DNA of 51,561 bases from an uncultured Mycoplasmatota bacterium. GTDB lineage: Bacteria; Bacillota_I; Bacilli_A; RF39; UBA660. Of the stretch, positions 43,411 to 51,206 are shown in pieces. Position numbers and translations under genes: made by a program. Each line of letters starts with the position of its first letter. Position 1 is the first letter of the stretch. Location of the stretch: positions 1 through 51,561 of the forward strand of contig CANSDD010000001.1 in the NCBI GenBank assembly GCA_947645535.1, in the 5' to 3' direction. Below the pieces are notes generated by a model. That model did no database searches. It saw only the letters and a list, made by a program, of their open reading frames with translations, and had not been told where the DNA came from.

Positions 43411-43862
43411 ATAAGAAATTAAATCATACACCAATATCTGATCATTATTTAGAAATATGTCCAAATGATGTCGTATTTGCAAATTATATTAGATGCTTGG
43501 AATTAGCTGGAATAACAGAAGAAAATTTAAGAGCTAATGGTTTATTAAAAGAAATGGAAACTAGAATGGCTCGTGCAGAGATTATGATAAATTTTCCATC
43601 TGTCCCACCACTTATGTGGAATGAGTCAAAGATAACACTAAATTTTCCTTTTTGTCAAGATTCAGTAGGAAACTTTAGAATACCTACAATCTTTAAAAAT
43701 GGCATTATTTTAGTAAAAGGAGAGATGAAACGTTTTGGTCATCATGCTGAAAATATTTTAGTAGAAATGAAAATCCCAGAACAATTATTAAATTTTCTGT
43801 CAAGTAATTTACCAGATGTAAGGCAAATCGAAAATGAAGAGACAAAGTCAAAAGCAATGTAA
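43404..43862 (+). CDS. Downstream part of the split frame (A10 tract)
   Basis: The frame is open from the A10 tract to TAA 43860-43862, reading TINKKLNHTPISDHYLEICP, VVFANYIRCLELAGITEENL and so on. As a stand-alone gene its first start would be a TTG at 43497 without a ribosome site. The C-terminal ~120 residues are a compact domain (FPSVPPLMWNESKITLNFPF, MKRFGHHAENILVEMKIPEQ). Best explained as the C-terminal domain of the preceding protein, made by slippage at A10 or broken by an indel there. Confidence 0.55.
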   Translation, partial: TINKKLNHTPISDHYLEICPNDVVFANYIRCLELAGITEENLRANGLLKEMETRMARAEIMINFPSVPPLMWNESKITLNFPFCQDSVGNFRIPTIFKNGIILVKGEMKRFGHHAENILVEMKIPEQLLNFLSSNLPDVRQIENEETKSKAM

Positions 43863-43875
43863 TGTTGCTTTTTTT
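43851..43875 (+). terminator. Terminator at end of split gene
   Basis: AAAGCAA (43851-43857) / TTGCTTT (43865-43871), then T. The stop codon is in the loop. There is no terminator at 43410, which supports one transcript for both parts. Confidence 0.75.
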
Positions 43876-43919
43876 CTGTTTTTGATATATAATACCTCAT
43901 ACATAAGGGGGGTTATACT

Positions 43920-44294
43920 ATGAATGTAAATATCAATGGCAAAACTAAAAATGAAATTATTTATAATAAGTTAATTGATAGTATGAATGAAATGAAAATG
44001 TCAAAAGATGAACAAATCGAATATTTAAAATTAAAAGTATCAAATTTAGAAGTTGAAACTAGAAATAAATTTCTACTTTTAACTCTTTTAACAATTGGTA
44101 CTATTGCTTTATTAGTAGGATTATATTTAATGTATGTAAGGCTTTATATTTTGGGGTTGATATTTGTTTTCGGAACCTTCATTGCATTATCCATAAAACT
44201 AATTATGACTGCTAAACGTAGTGCTGTAATACGTAATAGTAAATATGATGAAATAGAAAGAATAAAATCTTTATTAAATATAAAATTAAAGTAG
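43920..44294 (+). CDS. Small two-helix membrane protein, unknown
   Basis: 124 residues after a strong AAGGGGGG site. N-terminal ~45 residues are a charged helix (SMNEMKMSKDEQIEYLKLKV), followed by two membrane helices (~50-72 and ~78-98), and a basic C-terminal helix. Both ends cytoplasmic by charge. Own terminator. Family unknown. Confidence 0.6.
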   Translation: MNVNINGKTKNEIIYNKLIDSMNEMKMSKDEQIEYLKLKVSNLEVETRNKFLLLTLLTIGTIALLVGLYLMYVRLYILGLIFVFGTFIALSIKLIMTAKRSAVIRNSKYDEIERIKSLLNIKLK

Positions 44295-44312
44295 GAATCT
44301 TCCTATTTTTTT
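44292..44312 (+). terminator. Short terminator
   Basis: TAGGAA (44292-44297) / TTCCTA (44300-44305), then T7. The stop codon is inside the stem. Confidence 0.7.
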
Positions 44313-44348
44313 CTATTTATGATAAAATGTTATTTAGGTGATTTAAGA

Positions 44349-44771
44349 ATGGAACAATTAACAAGAAGCGAACTTCGCGTTAAAATTATGACAATTTTGT
44401 ATCAGATTAACGTATACCAAAAAAATAAAATACCATATCAAGTTGATGATATTATAAAAGAAGTTGCAACAATAGATAATGAATTTATAAAAGAAGTTGT
44501 TTATGGAGTACTTACATATCAAAAAGACATTGATAATATAGCCAATCGGTATTTAAAAGATTGGACAATTGATCGTTTAGGAAATACAGATCAAGCAATA
44601 CTTAGAATCGGTATTTATGAATTATTATATACACCAACTCCAGAAGTCGTTGCCATCAATGAAGCAGTAGAACTTGCAAAATCTTATAGTGATAATGAGG
44701 TACGTAAAATGATTAATGGAGTATTAGATAAAGTGTATCATGAAAAGGAGATTTTGAATGAACCAAGATAA
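44349..44771 (+). CDS. nusB: Transcription antitermination factor NusB
   Basis: 140 residues from ATG 44349, after AGGTGA; a longer frame from 44319 lacks a site. SELRVKIMTILYQINVY, EFIKEVVYGVLTYQKDID, LGNTDQAILRIGIYELLY and the C-terminal VVAINEAVELAKSYSDN all match NusB. Acts with NusE (S10) and boxA RNA in rRNA antitermination. xseA overlaps its end by 14 bases, a common Firmicute order (nusB-xseA-xseB). Confidence 0.93.
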   Translation: MEQLTRSELRVKIMTILYQINVYQKNKIPYQVDDIIKEVATIDNEFIKEVVYGVLTYQKDIDNIANRYLKDWTIDRLGNTDQAILRIGIYELLYTPTPEVVAINEAVELAKSYSDNEVRKMINGVLDKVYHEKEILNEPR

Positions 44772-46026
44772 GTATTTAACAGTAAGTGCTGTTACCAAAT
44801 ACTTAAAATTTAAATTTGATACAGATGAACATTTAAGAACTGTTTTTTTAAAAGGAGAAATATCAAATTTTAAAGCCCATACAACTGGTCATTTTTATTT
44901 TTCATTAAAAGACGAAGGAAGTAAAATCAATGCTATTATGTTTAGTACTAATGCTAAAAAAATAAATTTTTCACCATCAGAAGGTATGAAAGTTTTAGTA
45001 GTTGGTAGAATAAGTGTGTATGAAGCAACTGGTGGATATCAAATATATGTAGAAAAAATGGAGCAAGATGGTTTAGGAAATTTATATATTGCATTTGAAA
45101 AATTAAAACAAGATTTAGCCAAAGAAGGATTATTTGATGCGGCACATAAAAAAACTATTCCTAAAATTCCAATGAGAATTGGTATTGTAACAGCACCTAC
45201 AGGAGCAGCAATCAAAGATATATTATCCACAATAAAAAGACGATTTCCAATATGTGAAACAATTCTTTTTCCAGCACTTGTACAAGGAGAAAATGCAGCT
45301 AGTGATATCGCAAATAAGATAGATATGGCAGCAAATTATGAAATTGATACTTTAATTGTTGGAAGAGGCGGAGGTTCTATAGAAGATTTATGGCCCTTTA
45401 ACGAAGAAATTGTTGCACGTGCCATTTATCATTCTAAAGTTCCTGTGATTAGTGCTGTTGGACATGAAATAGATTATACAATTAGTGATTTTGTATCTGA
45501 TTTAAGGGCACCTACACCAACAGGAGCAGCTGAAATAGCTGTTCCTAATATGATTGACTTAGTAAAGCATATAGAACAATTAAAAATTAGATTAAAAGAA
45601 AGTATTTTAAAAAAGGTCAATTATAATAAATTATATTTAGATAGTTTGAAAAATTCTTATGTAATAAAGACTCCAATGATTATGTATGAAAATAAAAAGC
45701 AAAAATTAGATTTAATCGAAACAAAAATAAATACTTTAATCATACATAAATTGGAAACTTCCAAGCAATTATTTGAACATCTTAAAAAAAACCATATTTT
45801 AAAAAATCCACAAGAGATTTTTGAACCAAAAGCAATTATATTAAAACAAATAATTGAAAAATTAGAATTATTAAATCCGCTTGGAATATTAAAACGTGGA
45901 TATACACTTACTTATCAAAATAATCATATAATCAAAAGTATTTCTGATATAAAAGAAGACAGTATAGAAATAAGACTGTACGATGGAACAGTCAAAGCAA
46001 AAGTTGTAGAAAAGGAGAAAAAATAA
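44758..46026 (+). CDS. xseA: Exodeoxyribonuclease VII large subunit
   Basis: 422 residues. N-terminal OB fold (VFLKGEISNFKAHTTGHFYF, KVLVVGRISVYEATGGYQIY), then the catalytic domain with IGIVTAPTGAAIKDIL, LIVGRGGGSIEDLWPFNEE and SAVGHEIDYTISDFV, and a coiled-coil region that binds XseB. Degrades single-stranded DNA. Translationally coupled to nusB; xseB begins one base after its stop. Confidence 0.95.
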   Translation: MNQDKYLTVSAVTKYLKFKFDTDEHLRTVFLKGEISNFKAHTTGHFYFSLKDEGSKINAIMFSTNAKKINFSPSEGMKVLVVGRISVYEATGGYQIYVEKMEQDGLGNLYIAFEKLKQDLAKEGLFDAAHKKTIPKIPMRIGIVTAPTGAAIKDILSTIKRRFPICETILFPALVQGENAASDIANKIDMAANYEIDTLIVGRGGGSIEDLWPFNEEIVARAIYHSKVPVISAVGHEIDYTISDFVSDLRAPTPTGAAEIAVPNMIDLVKHIEQLKIRLKESILKKVNYNKLYLDSLKNSYVIKTPMIMYENKKQKLDLIETKINTLIIHKLETSKQLFEHLKKNHILKNPQEIFEPKAIILKQIIEKLELLNPLGILKRGYTLTYQNNHIIKSISDIKEDSIEIRLYDGTVKAKVVEKEKK

Positions 46027-46027
46027 A

Positions 46028-46252
46028 ATGGCCGAAAAAGAACAAAAATTTGAAGATAAAATAAAAGAATTAGAAACAATTATCAATGAATTAGAAAATG
46101 GAACTTCGGATTTAGAAGATTCTATTAACAAATATACAAAAGCAATGAAGTTAGTAAATGAATGTGATGAAAAATTAAAATCAATAGAAGAACAAGTAAA
46201 TAAAATCATTTTAGAAAATGGAGAAATAACTGATTTTGAAATAGAAGAATGA
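46028..46252 (+). CDS. xseB: Exodeoxyribonuclease VII small subunit
   Basis: 74 residues, normal length. FEDKIKELETIINELENGTS (~8-27) and LEDSINKYTKAMKLVNECDE (the XseB signature), then a short acidic tail. Several small subunits wrap the large subunit's coiled coil. AAAGGAGAAAAAATAAA precedes the ATG. Confidence 0.93.
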   Translation: MAEKEQKFEDKIKELETIINELENGTSDLEDSINKYTKAMKLVNECDEKLKSIEEQVNKIILENGEITDFEIEE

Positions 46253-46261
46253 TATTTTACT

Positions 46262-46287
46262 AAAAATACCAAAATGGTATTTTTTTG
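46262..46287 (+). terminator. Terminator of nusB-xseAB
   Basis: AAAAATACC (46262-46270) / GGTATTTTT (46276-46284), then T. Confidence 0.8.
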
Positions 46288-46355
46288 TATCTATAATTTT
46301 ATTTCTTTTTTCCATAATACTAATGTAGTCTGTAAAAGTAAAGGAGAGATTAAAA

Positions 46356-47354
46356 ATGTTTTTTAAAAAATTTAAAAAATCATTCCTGTTACTTCTTCTT
46401 TCATTATATATCATACCAATAAATGTATTTGCTTATTCAGATTATTTAATTGCTGGTGGGGAGAATATTGGAATTGAGATCAATTCTAAAGGTGTGATGA
46501 TTGTTGGTGTATACAAAGTAGAAAATACATATCCAGCAAATGAAGCAGGATTAAAAGTAGGAGATATTATTGTATCTATTAATGATAAAAATATATCAAG
46601 TATTGACGATATGGTTACAGAAATAAATGAACATAAAACAGAAGGAACTATTAAGATTGGCTATAAAAGAGATGACCTTCTAAAAAATACCAATTTAAAA
46701 TTGTATAAAGATGAAGCAGGCGTTTATAAGACAGGATTATATGTAAAAGATAGTATTAGTGGAATAGGAACACTCACATTTATTGACCCAGAAAGCAAAA
46801 TATTTGGAGCTTTAGGTCACGAAATTACTGAAAAATCAACAGGCAAAATTTTAGAAATTAAAGATGGAAAAATATATGAGTCCAATGTAACTAGTATTGA
46901 TTCTAGTAAAAATGGTGTCCCAGGAGAAAAAAACGCTGAATTTAATTATGAAAAAGTAAATGGTACAATTGTGGAAAATACTGCACAAGGAATATTTGGT
47001 AATTATACTGGAGATATAGATGGTAGAGAAAAATATCAAGTCGCAAATCCTAACGAAATTCAAAAAGGAAGTGCGAAAATATTAACTGTATTAGAAGGAA
47101 AGACAATAAAAGAGTATAATATAGAAATTACAAAAATTGATAACAATTTAAAGCAAAAAACAAAAAATTTAGTATTTGAAATTACTGATCAAGAACTTTT
47201 AAATAAAAGTGGAGGAATTGTTCAAGGAATGAGTGGATCTCCAATTATTCAAAATGATAAAATTATAGGAGCTGTAACACATGTAGTTGTTGATAATCCG
47301 AAAAAAGGTTATGGTATTTTTATTACAAATATGTTAGAAGAAGCAGAAGATTAA
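46356..47354 (+). CDS. spoIVB: SpoIVB-type S55 peptidase
   Basis: 332 residues; AAAGGAGAG upstream. Signal/anchor helix (SFLLLLLSLYIIPINVFA), PDZ domain (~35-115, ANEAGLKVGDIIVSINDKNI), then S55 protease: His in FGALGHEI (~154) and Ser in GIVQGMSGSPIIQ (~292), with Asp near VVDNPKKGYG. In sporulation it cleaves SpoIVFA and so activates pro-sigma-K processing. Shorter than the B. subtilis protein in the N-terminal part. Likely expressed in the forespore, though I cannot identify a sigma-F/G promoter. Confidence 0.9.
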   Translation: MFFKKFKKSFLLLLLSLYIIPINVFAYSDYLIAGGENIGIEINSKGVMIVGVYKVENTYPANEAGLKVGDIIVSINDKNISSIDDMVTEINEHKTEGTIKIGYKRDDLLKNTNLKLYKDEAGVYKTGLYVKDSISGIGTLTFIDPESKIFGALGHEITEKSTGKILEIKDGKIYESNVTSIDSSKNGVPGEKNAEFNYEKVNGTIVENTAQGIFGNYTGDIDGREKYQVANPNEIQKGSAKILTVLEGKTIKEYNIEITKIDNNLKQKTKNLVFEITDQELLNKSGGIVQGMSGSPIIQNDKIIGAVTHVVVDNPKKGYGIFITNMLEEAED

Positions 47355-47374
47355 GAAGTAATTGCTTCTTTTTC

Positions 47375-47403
47375 TTGTATAAAAAGTAATATTATATTAT
47401 AAT
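47375..47403 (+). promoter_or_regulatory. Promoter of mscL
   Basis: TTGTAT (47375-47380), 17-base spacer, TATAAT (47398-47403). Begins just after a short GAAG/CTTC hairpin and T-tract that end spoIVB. Confidence 0.6.
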
Positions 47404-47427
47404 AAAATTAAGTATAAGGAAGGGATT

Positions 47428-47832
47428 ATGATGTTAAAAGAATTTAAGGAATTTATTTCAAGAGGAAATGTACTTGACATGGCAGTAGGTGTTATTATTG
47501 GAGGGGCATTTAGTAAAATTGTTACATCTGTTGTAAATGATTTATTGATGCCAATTATTGGAATGATACTTGGAGGTTTAGATTTTACTAGTTTATCTTT
47601 AAAAATAGGAGATGCTGTTATTGGTTATGGAGCCTTTATTCAAAATGTAGTTGATTTCTTAATCGTAGCAGCTTGTATTTTTATTCTACTGAAAATCATC
47701 AATAAAATTACACATAAAGAAAATAAGAAAGAAGAGAAAAAGGTAGAAGAGAAATCTAAAAAAGCAGATGATGTTGTATTATTAGAAGAAATAAGGGATT
47801 TATTAAAAGAAAATAAAAAAGCAGCCAAATAA
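47428..47832 (+). CDS. mscL: Large-conductance mechanosensitive channel
   Basis: 134 residues. Signature KEFKEFISRGNVLDMAVGVI at the N-terminus, TM1 GGAFSKIVTSVVNDLLMPII, extracellular loop, TM2 (DFLIVAACIFILLKIIN), and a Lys/Glu-rich C-terminal helix ending RDLLKENKKAAK. Releases solutes on hypoosmotic shock. Adjacent ATGs at 47428 and 47431 are both possible. Confidence 0.95.
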   Translation: MMLKEFKEFISRGNVLDMAVGVIIGGAFSKIVTSVVNDLLMPIIGMILGGLDFTSLSLKIGDAVIGYGAFIQNVVDFLIVAACIFILLKIINKITHKENKKEEKKVEEKSKKADDVVLLEEIRDLLKENKKAAK

Positions 47833-47862
47833 TGATTTGACTCCTGTTTAGGACATATCAAT

Positions 47863-47890
47863 AAAAGAGAAAAGTTATTTTTCTCTTTTT
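47863..47890. terminator. Terminator of mscL, possibly bidirectional
   Basis: AAAAGAGAAAA (47863-47873) / TTTTTCTCTTTT (47878-47889), then T. Likely also ends the small minus-strand gene. Confidence 0.75.
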
Positions 47891-47941
47891 AAGTAATTTT
47901 CTCTTTTTTTAACTTTTGATTTTAATCTTGTTGTGTTATTT

Positions 47942-48058
47942 TTATATAAATATTAATGAAGAAATATACATAGCAACAGTTGCTAATAATAAAATGATTA
48001 CACCAATTTTTTTGAAATTTATATTCATTGTTTTTTTAGATTTATTATTTTTGCTCAC
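47942..48058 (-). CDS. 38-residue single-helix membrane peptide
   Basis: GTG start at 48058-48056, seven bases after a good GAGGTG site on the minus strand, to TAA at 47944-47942. Basic N-terminus (SKNNKSKKTMNINFKK) and one hydrophobic helix (IGVIILLLATVAMYISSLIF). Layout is like the DUF4044-type tiny membrane proteins of Firmicutes: basic head then C-terminal helix. Upstream on the minus strand is TATAAT (near 48083-48078). It is too short for a usual length cut-off and lies opposite a longer spurious plus-strand frame. Confidence 0.6.
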   Translation of the reverse strand: MSKNNKSKKTMNINFKKIGVIILLLATVAMYISSLIFI

Positions 48059-48149
48059 AAAAATCACCTCATATAGCTATTATAATATAATTTTTTATTT
48101 TTTGGAATAACTTTTTTTCTATTTCATATAATTTAGCGAGGTGAAATAT

Positions 48150-48779
48150 ATGAAACAAAAAATGGACAAGTTAAAAAGTAAAATTAAAACAAATAAAAAG
48201 TTCACTATCTTTCTTTTAGTATTAGTATTAATTGGTGTGATTACAGGAGCATTTTTTATAACAATTTTATCAAGTTCAGATAAAACACTGGTAAAAGAGT
48301 ATCTAAATAATTATATTAATGTAATAAAAGTTGAAAAAATAGATTATATATCTCTTTTGATAAATAATGCTTTAAATAGTACATTATTAGCACTTACAAT
48401 ATGGCTTCTTGGAATATCAATTATAGGAATTCCTATTATGCTATTTTTATTTTTCTGTAAGGCTTTTACCTTAGGATTTTCCATTGGAACTTTATTTTTT
48501 ACCTATAATTGGAAAGGTATTATTATGGCTTTAGTATATGTATTTCCTCATCAAATAATTGCTATACTTTCCTATACTATTTTAATGATTTATGCTCTTT
48601 CTGTTTCTTTAAAAATGATTGAAGCAACTTTTAAAAAAAAGACAATAGATTTTAAAACAATTATGGGCAAGTATTCTGTTGTCTTAGGAATTGTTTTAGT
48701 ATTATTACTATTGTGTACATTATATGAAACACTTGCTATGCCTAATATTATGAAAATGATTACTCAGATAATAAAATAG
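48150..48779 (+). CDS. spoIIM: SpoIIM-type stage II sporulation protein
   Basis: 209 residues from ATG 48150, 7 bases after GAGGTG. Five membrane helices; the SpoIIM core is seen in LIGVITGAFFITILSSSDK, LAL-TIWLLGISIIGIPI, FCKAFTLGFSIGTLF and ALVYVFPHQIIAILSYTI. With SpoIID and SpoIIP it drives septal peptidoglycan remodelling during engulfment; this family also has stand-alone members in non-sporulating species. Confidence 0.88.
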   Translation: MKQKMDKLKSKIKTNKKFTIFLLVLVLIGVITGAFFITILSSSDKTLVKEYLNNYINVIKVEKIDYISLLINNALNSTLLALTIWLLGISIIGIPIMLFLFFCKAFTLGFSIGTLFFTYNWKGIIMALVYVFPHQIIAILSYTILMIYALSVSLKMIEATFKKKTIDFKTIMGKYSVVLGIVLVLLLLCTLYETLAMPNIMKMITQIIK

Positions 48780-48793
48780 ATAAATTTCTTTTA

Positions 48794-48822
48794 TTGTACA
48801 TATGATTTGATAATGGTATAAT
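48794..48822 (+). promoter_or_regulatory. Promoter of 48854 gene
   Basis: TTGTAC (48794-48799), 17-base spacer, TATAAT (48817-48822). Confidence 0.7.
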
Positions 48823-48853
48823 GATAAACAAAAATTTATAAGAAGAGATTTAA

Positions 48854-49102
48854 ATGGAATTAACAAATATTGTCTTTGATATTGATTTAATAGCTATGCA
48901 AGAATGTATTAGACAACACAGTAATCAACCATTTTGGAAAAAATACGAATGGCGAGCTAATAAAGATTTAAGAGCACCACAAAATATTGAAAAATTAAGA
49001 GAAGTTTTAAAACGGATAAAACATTCTGAATTGTTGAAAATATATATAATAAAATGGCTAAATATAATATGTATTCTATTATTATGTATTTTTTGCATTT
49101 AA
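48854..49102 (+). CDS. 82-residue protein with C-terminal membrane helix
   Basis: AAGAAGAG precedes the ATG. Residues 1-55 are soluble with conserved-looking acidic and aromatic residues (VFDIDLIAMQECIRQHSNQP, FWKKYEWRANKDLR). The C-terminus (KWLNIICILLLCIFCI) is hydrophobic. It could be tail-anchored, or the last ~25 residues could be a frameshifted read-through of a longer lost protein. A good promoter argues it is expressed. Not recognised. Confidence 0.5.
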   Translation: MELTNIVFDIDLIAMQECIRQHSNQPFWKKYEWRANKDLRAPQNIEKLREVLKRIKHSELLKIYIIKWLNIICILLLCIFCI

Positions 49103-49127
49103 TGATATAATGTTAATGGTGAGTTTT

Positions 49128-50234
49128 ATGAAAAAAGTTGTAATTGGAATGAGTGGTGGAGTTGATAGTAGTGTAGCTGCTATATTACTTAAAAATCAAG
49201 GATATGAAGTAATTGGTTTATTTATGAGAAATTGGGATGCTTCTTTAAATAATGATTTTTTAGGGAATCCTACATTAAATCAGAATATTTGTCCGCAAGA
49301 GCAAGATTATAATGATGCATTAAAAGTTTGTAAGCAGATTGGAATTCCTCTTCATAGAATTGATTTTGTAAAAGAATATTGGGATTATGTTTTTACTTAT
49401 TTTTTAGAAGAACTAAAATTAGGAAGAACACCAAATCCAGATATTATGTGTAATAAATATATAAAATTTGATATGTTTGTAAAAGAAGCAAAAAAATTAG
49501 AGGCTGATTATATAGCTACTGGTCATTATGCCAGAATTGAAAATGGTAAATTATTAAAGGCAGTTGATCATAATAAGGATCAAACTTATTTTTTATCTCA
49601 ATTATCTAAAAAACAATTATCTCATGTTTTATTTCCAATTGGAAATTTAGATAAACCTGAAGTAAGAAAACTTGCTAGTGAATATAATCTTGTTACAGCC
49701 AAAAAAAAAGACTCTACTGGAATATGCTTTATTGGAGAACGAAATTTTACTAAGTTTTTAGAGAACTATTTACCAAATATTCCAGGTAAAATTATAAATA
49801 TAGAAACAAATGAAGTAATAGGAAATCACATTGGACTAATGTATTATACAATTGGACAAAGAAAAGGATTAAATCTAGGGGGGAATGATGAGCGAACTTT
49901 TGTAGTAGGAAAAAATTTGAATAGAAATATATTATATGTAGCACATGGAGATGATAATGAATATTTATATAGTGATAGTGCTATTATCGATACAATCAAC
50001 TGGATAGGAGATACAAAGCCAAATAAATGTTGTGCTAAATTCAGATATAGGCAACAAGATAATCCAGTCAATATGGAATATATAGATGATAATCATATTC
50101 TAGTAACATATTCACAAGGTATTAAAGCAGTAACACCAGGTCAAGCATGTGTATTTTATAAAGACGACGAATGCTTAGGTGGTGGACTTATTAAAGAAGT
50201 TAGGAAAAACGGAGAAAAATTATGGTATTTATAA
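49128..50234 (+). CDS. mnmA: tRNA 2-thiouridylase
   Basis: 368 residues from ATG 49128, after GGTGAG. PP-loop GMSGGVDSS (7-15), FMRNWD, GRTPNPDIMCNKYIKF with catalytic Cys, ATGHYARI, KKDSTGICFIGERNF with the second Cys, IGQRKGLNLGG and the C-terminal AVTPGQACVFY beta-barrel. Thiolates U34 of tRNA-Lys, -Glu and -Gln. Extended -10 TGATATAAT at 49104-49112. The sulfur donor IscS is not beside it. Confidence 0.96.
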   Translation: MKKVVIGMSGGVDSSVAAILLKNQGYEVIGLFMRNWDASLNNDFLGNPTLNQNICPQEQDYNDALKVCKQIGIPLHRIDFVKEYWDYVFTYFLEELKLGRTPNPDIMCNKYIKFDMFVKEAKKLEADYIATGHYARIENGKLLKAVDHNKDQTYFLSQLSKKQLSHVLFPIGNLDKPEVRKLASEYNLVTAKKKDSTGICFIGERNFTKFLENYLPNIPGKIINIETNEVIGNHIGLMYYTIGQRKGLNLGGNDERTFVVGKNLNRNILYVAHGDDNEYLYSDSAIIDTINWIGDTKPNKCCAKFRYRQQDNPVNMEYIDDNHILVTYSQGIKAVTPGQACVFYKDDECLGGGLIKEVRKNGEKLWYL

Positions 50235-50238
50235 TAGG

Positions 50239-50274
50239 GTAGAGGAGAGTGATTGTCACTTTCTCTACTTTTTT
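50239..50274 (+). terminator. Terminator of mnmA
   Basis: GTAGAG (50239-50244) / CTCTAC (50263-50268) with inner AGTGA/TCACT pairing, then T6. Confidence 0.85.
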
Positions 50275-50300
50275 AAATTTTATGGACTTTTTGTTTACAC

Positions 50301-50328
50301 TTGACATTTGACAAGAAAGTGATAAAAT
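50301..50328 (+). promoter_or_regulatory. Promoter of XRE-type regulator
   Basis: TTGACA (50301-50306), 16-base spacer, TAAAAT (50323-50328). A second TTGACA (50308) overlaps. Confidence 0.65.
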
Positions 50329-50349
50329 GATAATAGGAGGGTTGATGAT

Positions 50350-51135
50350 ATGGACAGATTAAATGAAATATTACATGAATTAGGAATATCAAAAGTCAAA
50401 TTATCAAAATTTTTAGGAGTATCTAGGCAAATGGTTTATAATTACTTAGAATTAGATGATATAAACAAATTACCAAAGGATAAAAAAGTTCTATTATTAA
50501 ATTTATTAGGCATTAAATCTGCAGAAGAATTAGATGATATTAAAGTAGATACAGATTATATTATGGACGTAGAAGCACGTATCAATAATTTGTTTGAAAC
50601 TTCACAGAAAAGTTCTTCTATTGAATCTAACAATTCTATCTATAGTGGATTAAATAAAAGGCAAAAAGAAGTTATGATGAATGTAGTAGATATTATGAAA
50701 GAACGCCTAGAAGACGATAAAGATGATGATGCTTATTATACATTCAAGTATTTATATCATTTTTTACAGTCTTTAGATAGTTCTAGAGAATTAAAATATA
50801 TCTTAGCATATGTAGCAAAAGCAACTGGATCTATTAAGCCATTAGAATTTGTTTTTAATGAAGATGAACAATTTATTTTCGAAAGTATCTTATTCTCTGC
50901 ATTTACATTATATCATGGTGGTGGGGCTTCTAAGACTAAGATAGCTGAATGTCATAAACGATTTATTGATCAAATTGAACATAAAATTGAAGAAAAAATG
51001 AGTCGTACATTAGAATTAAACACTATTAAAGTTCAAGCTTTAAAAGAACTTGGATATACTGAAATAAATGAAAAAAATGCTGCAGAAATATTTGAAAAAA
51101 TCGCTGAAATACAATCTAGAAAAGTAAGTGAATAA
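50350..51135 (+). CDS. XRE-like HTH protein with helical C-terminal domain
   Basis: 261 residues, ATAGGAGG upstream. Residues 1-55 form a helix-turn-helix (SKVKLSKFLGVSRQMVYNYL). A short Ser-rich linker follows (~90-105). Residues ~108-261 are an all-helical domain (LNKRQKEVMMNVVDIMKERL, KYLYHFLQSLDSSRELKYIL) of unknown type. Probably a transcription factor with a sensor or dimerisation domain; target unknown. Single-gene unit with its own promoter and terminator. Confidence 0.75.
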   Translation: MDRLNEILHELGISKVKLSKFLGVSRQMVYNYLELDDINKLPKDKKVLLLNLLGIKSAEELDDIKVDTDYIMDVEARINNLFETSQKSSSIESNNSIYSGLNKRQKEVMMNVVDIMKERLEDDKDDDAYYTFKYLYHFLQSLDSSRELKYILAYVAKATGSIKPLEFVFNEDEQFIFESILFSAFTLYHGGGASKTKIAECHKRFIDQIEHKIEEKMSRTLELNTIKVQALKELGYTEINEKNAAEIFEKIAEIQSRKVSE

Positions 51136-51138
51136 AAG

Positions 51139-51162
51139 TACTATATTATATAGTATTTTTTT
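51139..51162 (+). terminator. Terminator of XRE-like gene
   Basis: TACTATA (51139-51145) / TATAGTA (51149-51155), then T7. Confidence 0.75.
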
Positions 51163-51172
51163 GTGTCCCTTC

Positions 51173-51206
51173 CCCCTACTTTCATGTTTTTTTTAAACAG
51201 TAGGGG
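51173..51206. other. GC-rich hairpin in a gene-free end region
   Basis: CCCCTACT (51173-51180) and AGTAGGGG (51199-51206) form an 8-bp perfect stem with an 18-base T-rich loop, striking in an AT-rich region. It could be a small RNA, a second terminator, or one end of an element. 51207-51561 holds no gene; one frame near 51308-51395 is open apart from a single TAA and may be a decayed fragment. Confidence 0.4.

Noticed and set aside
47916..48110. 64-codon plus-strand hydrophobic ORF
   Set aside because: Starts at a TTG without a ribosome site and is mostly the antisense of the small membrane peptide gene, which has a proper one.
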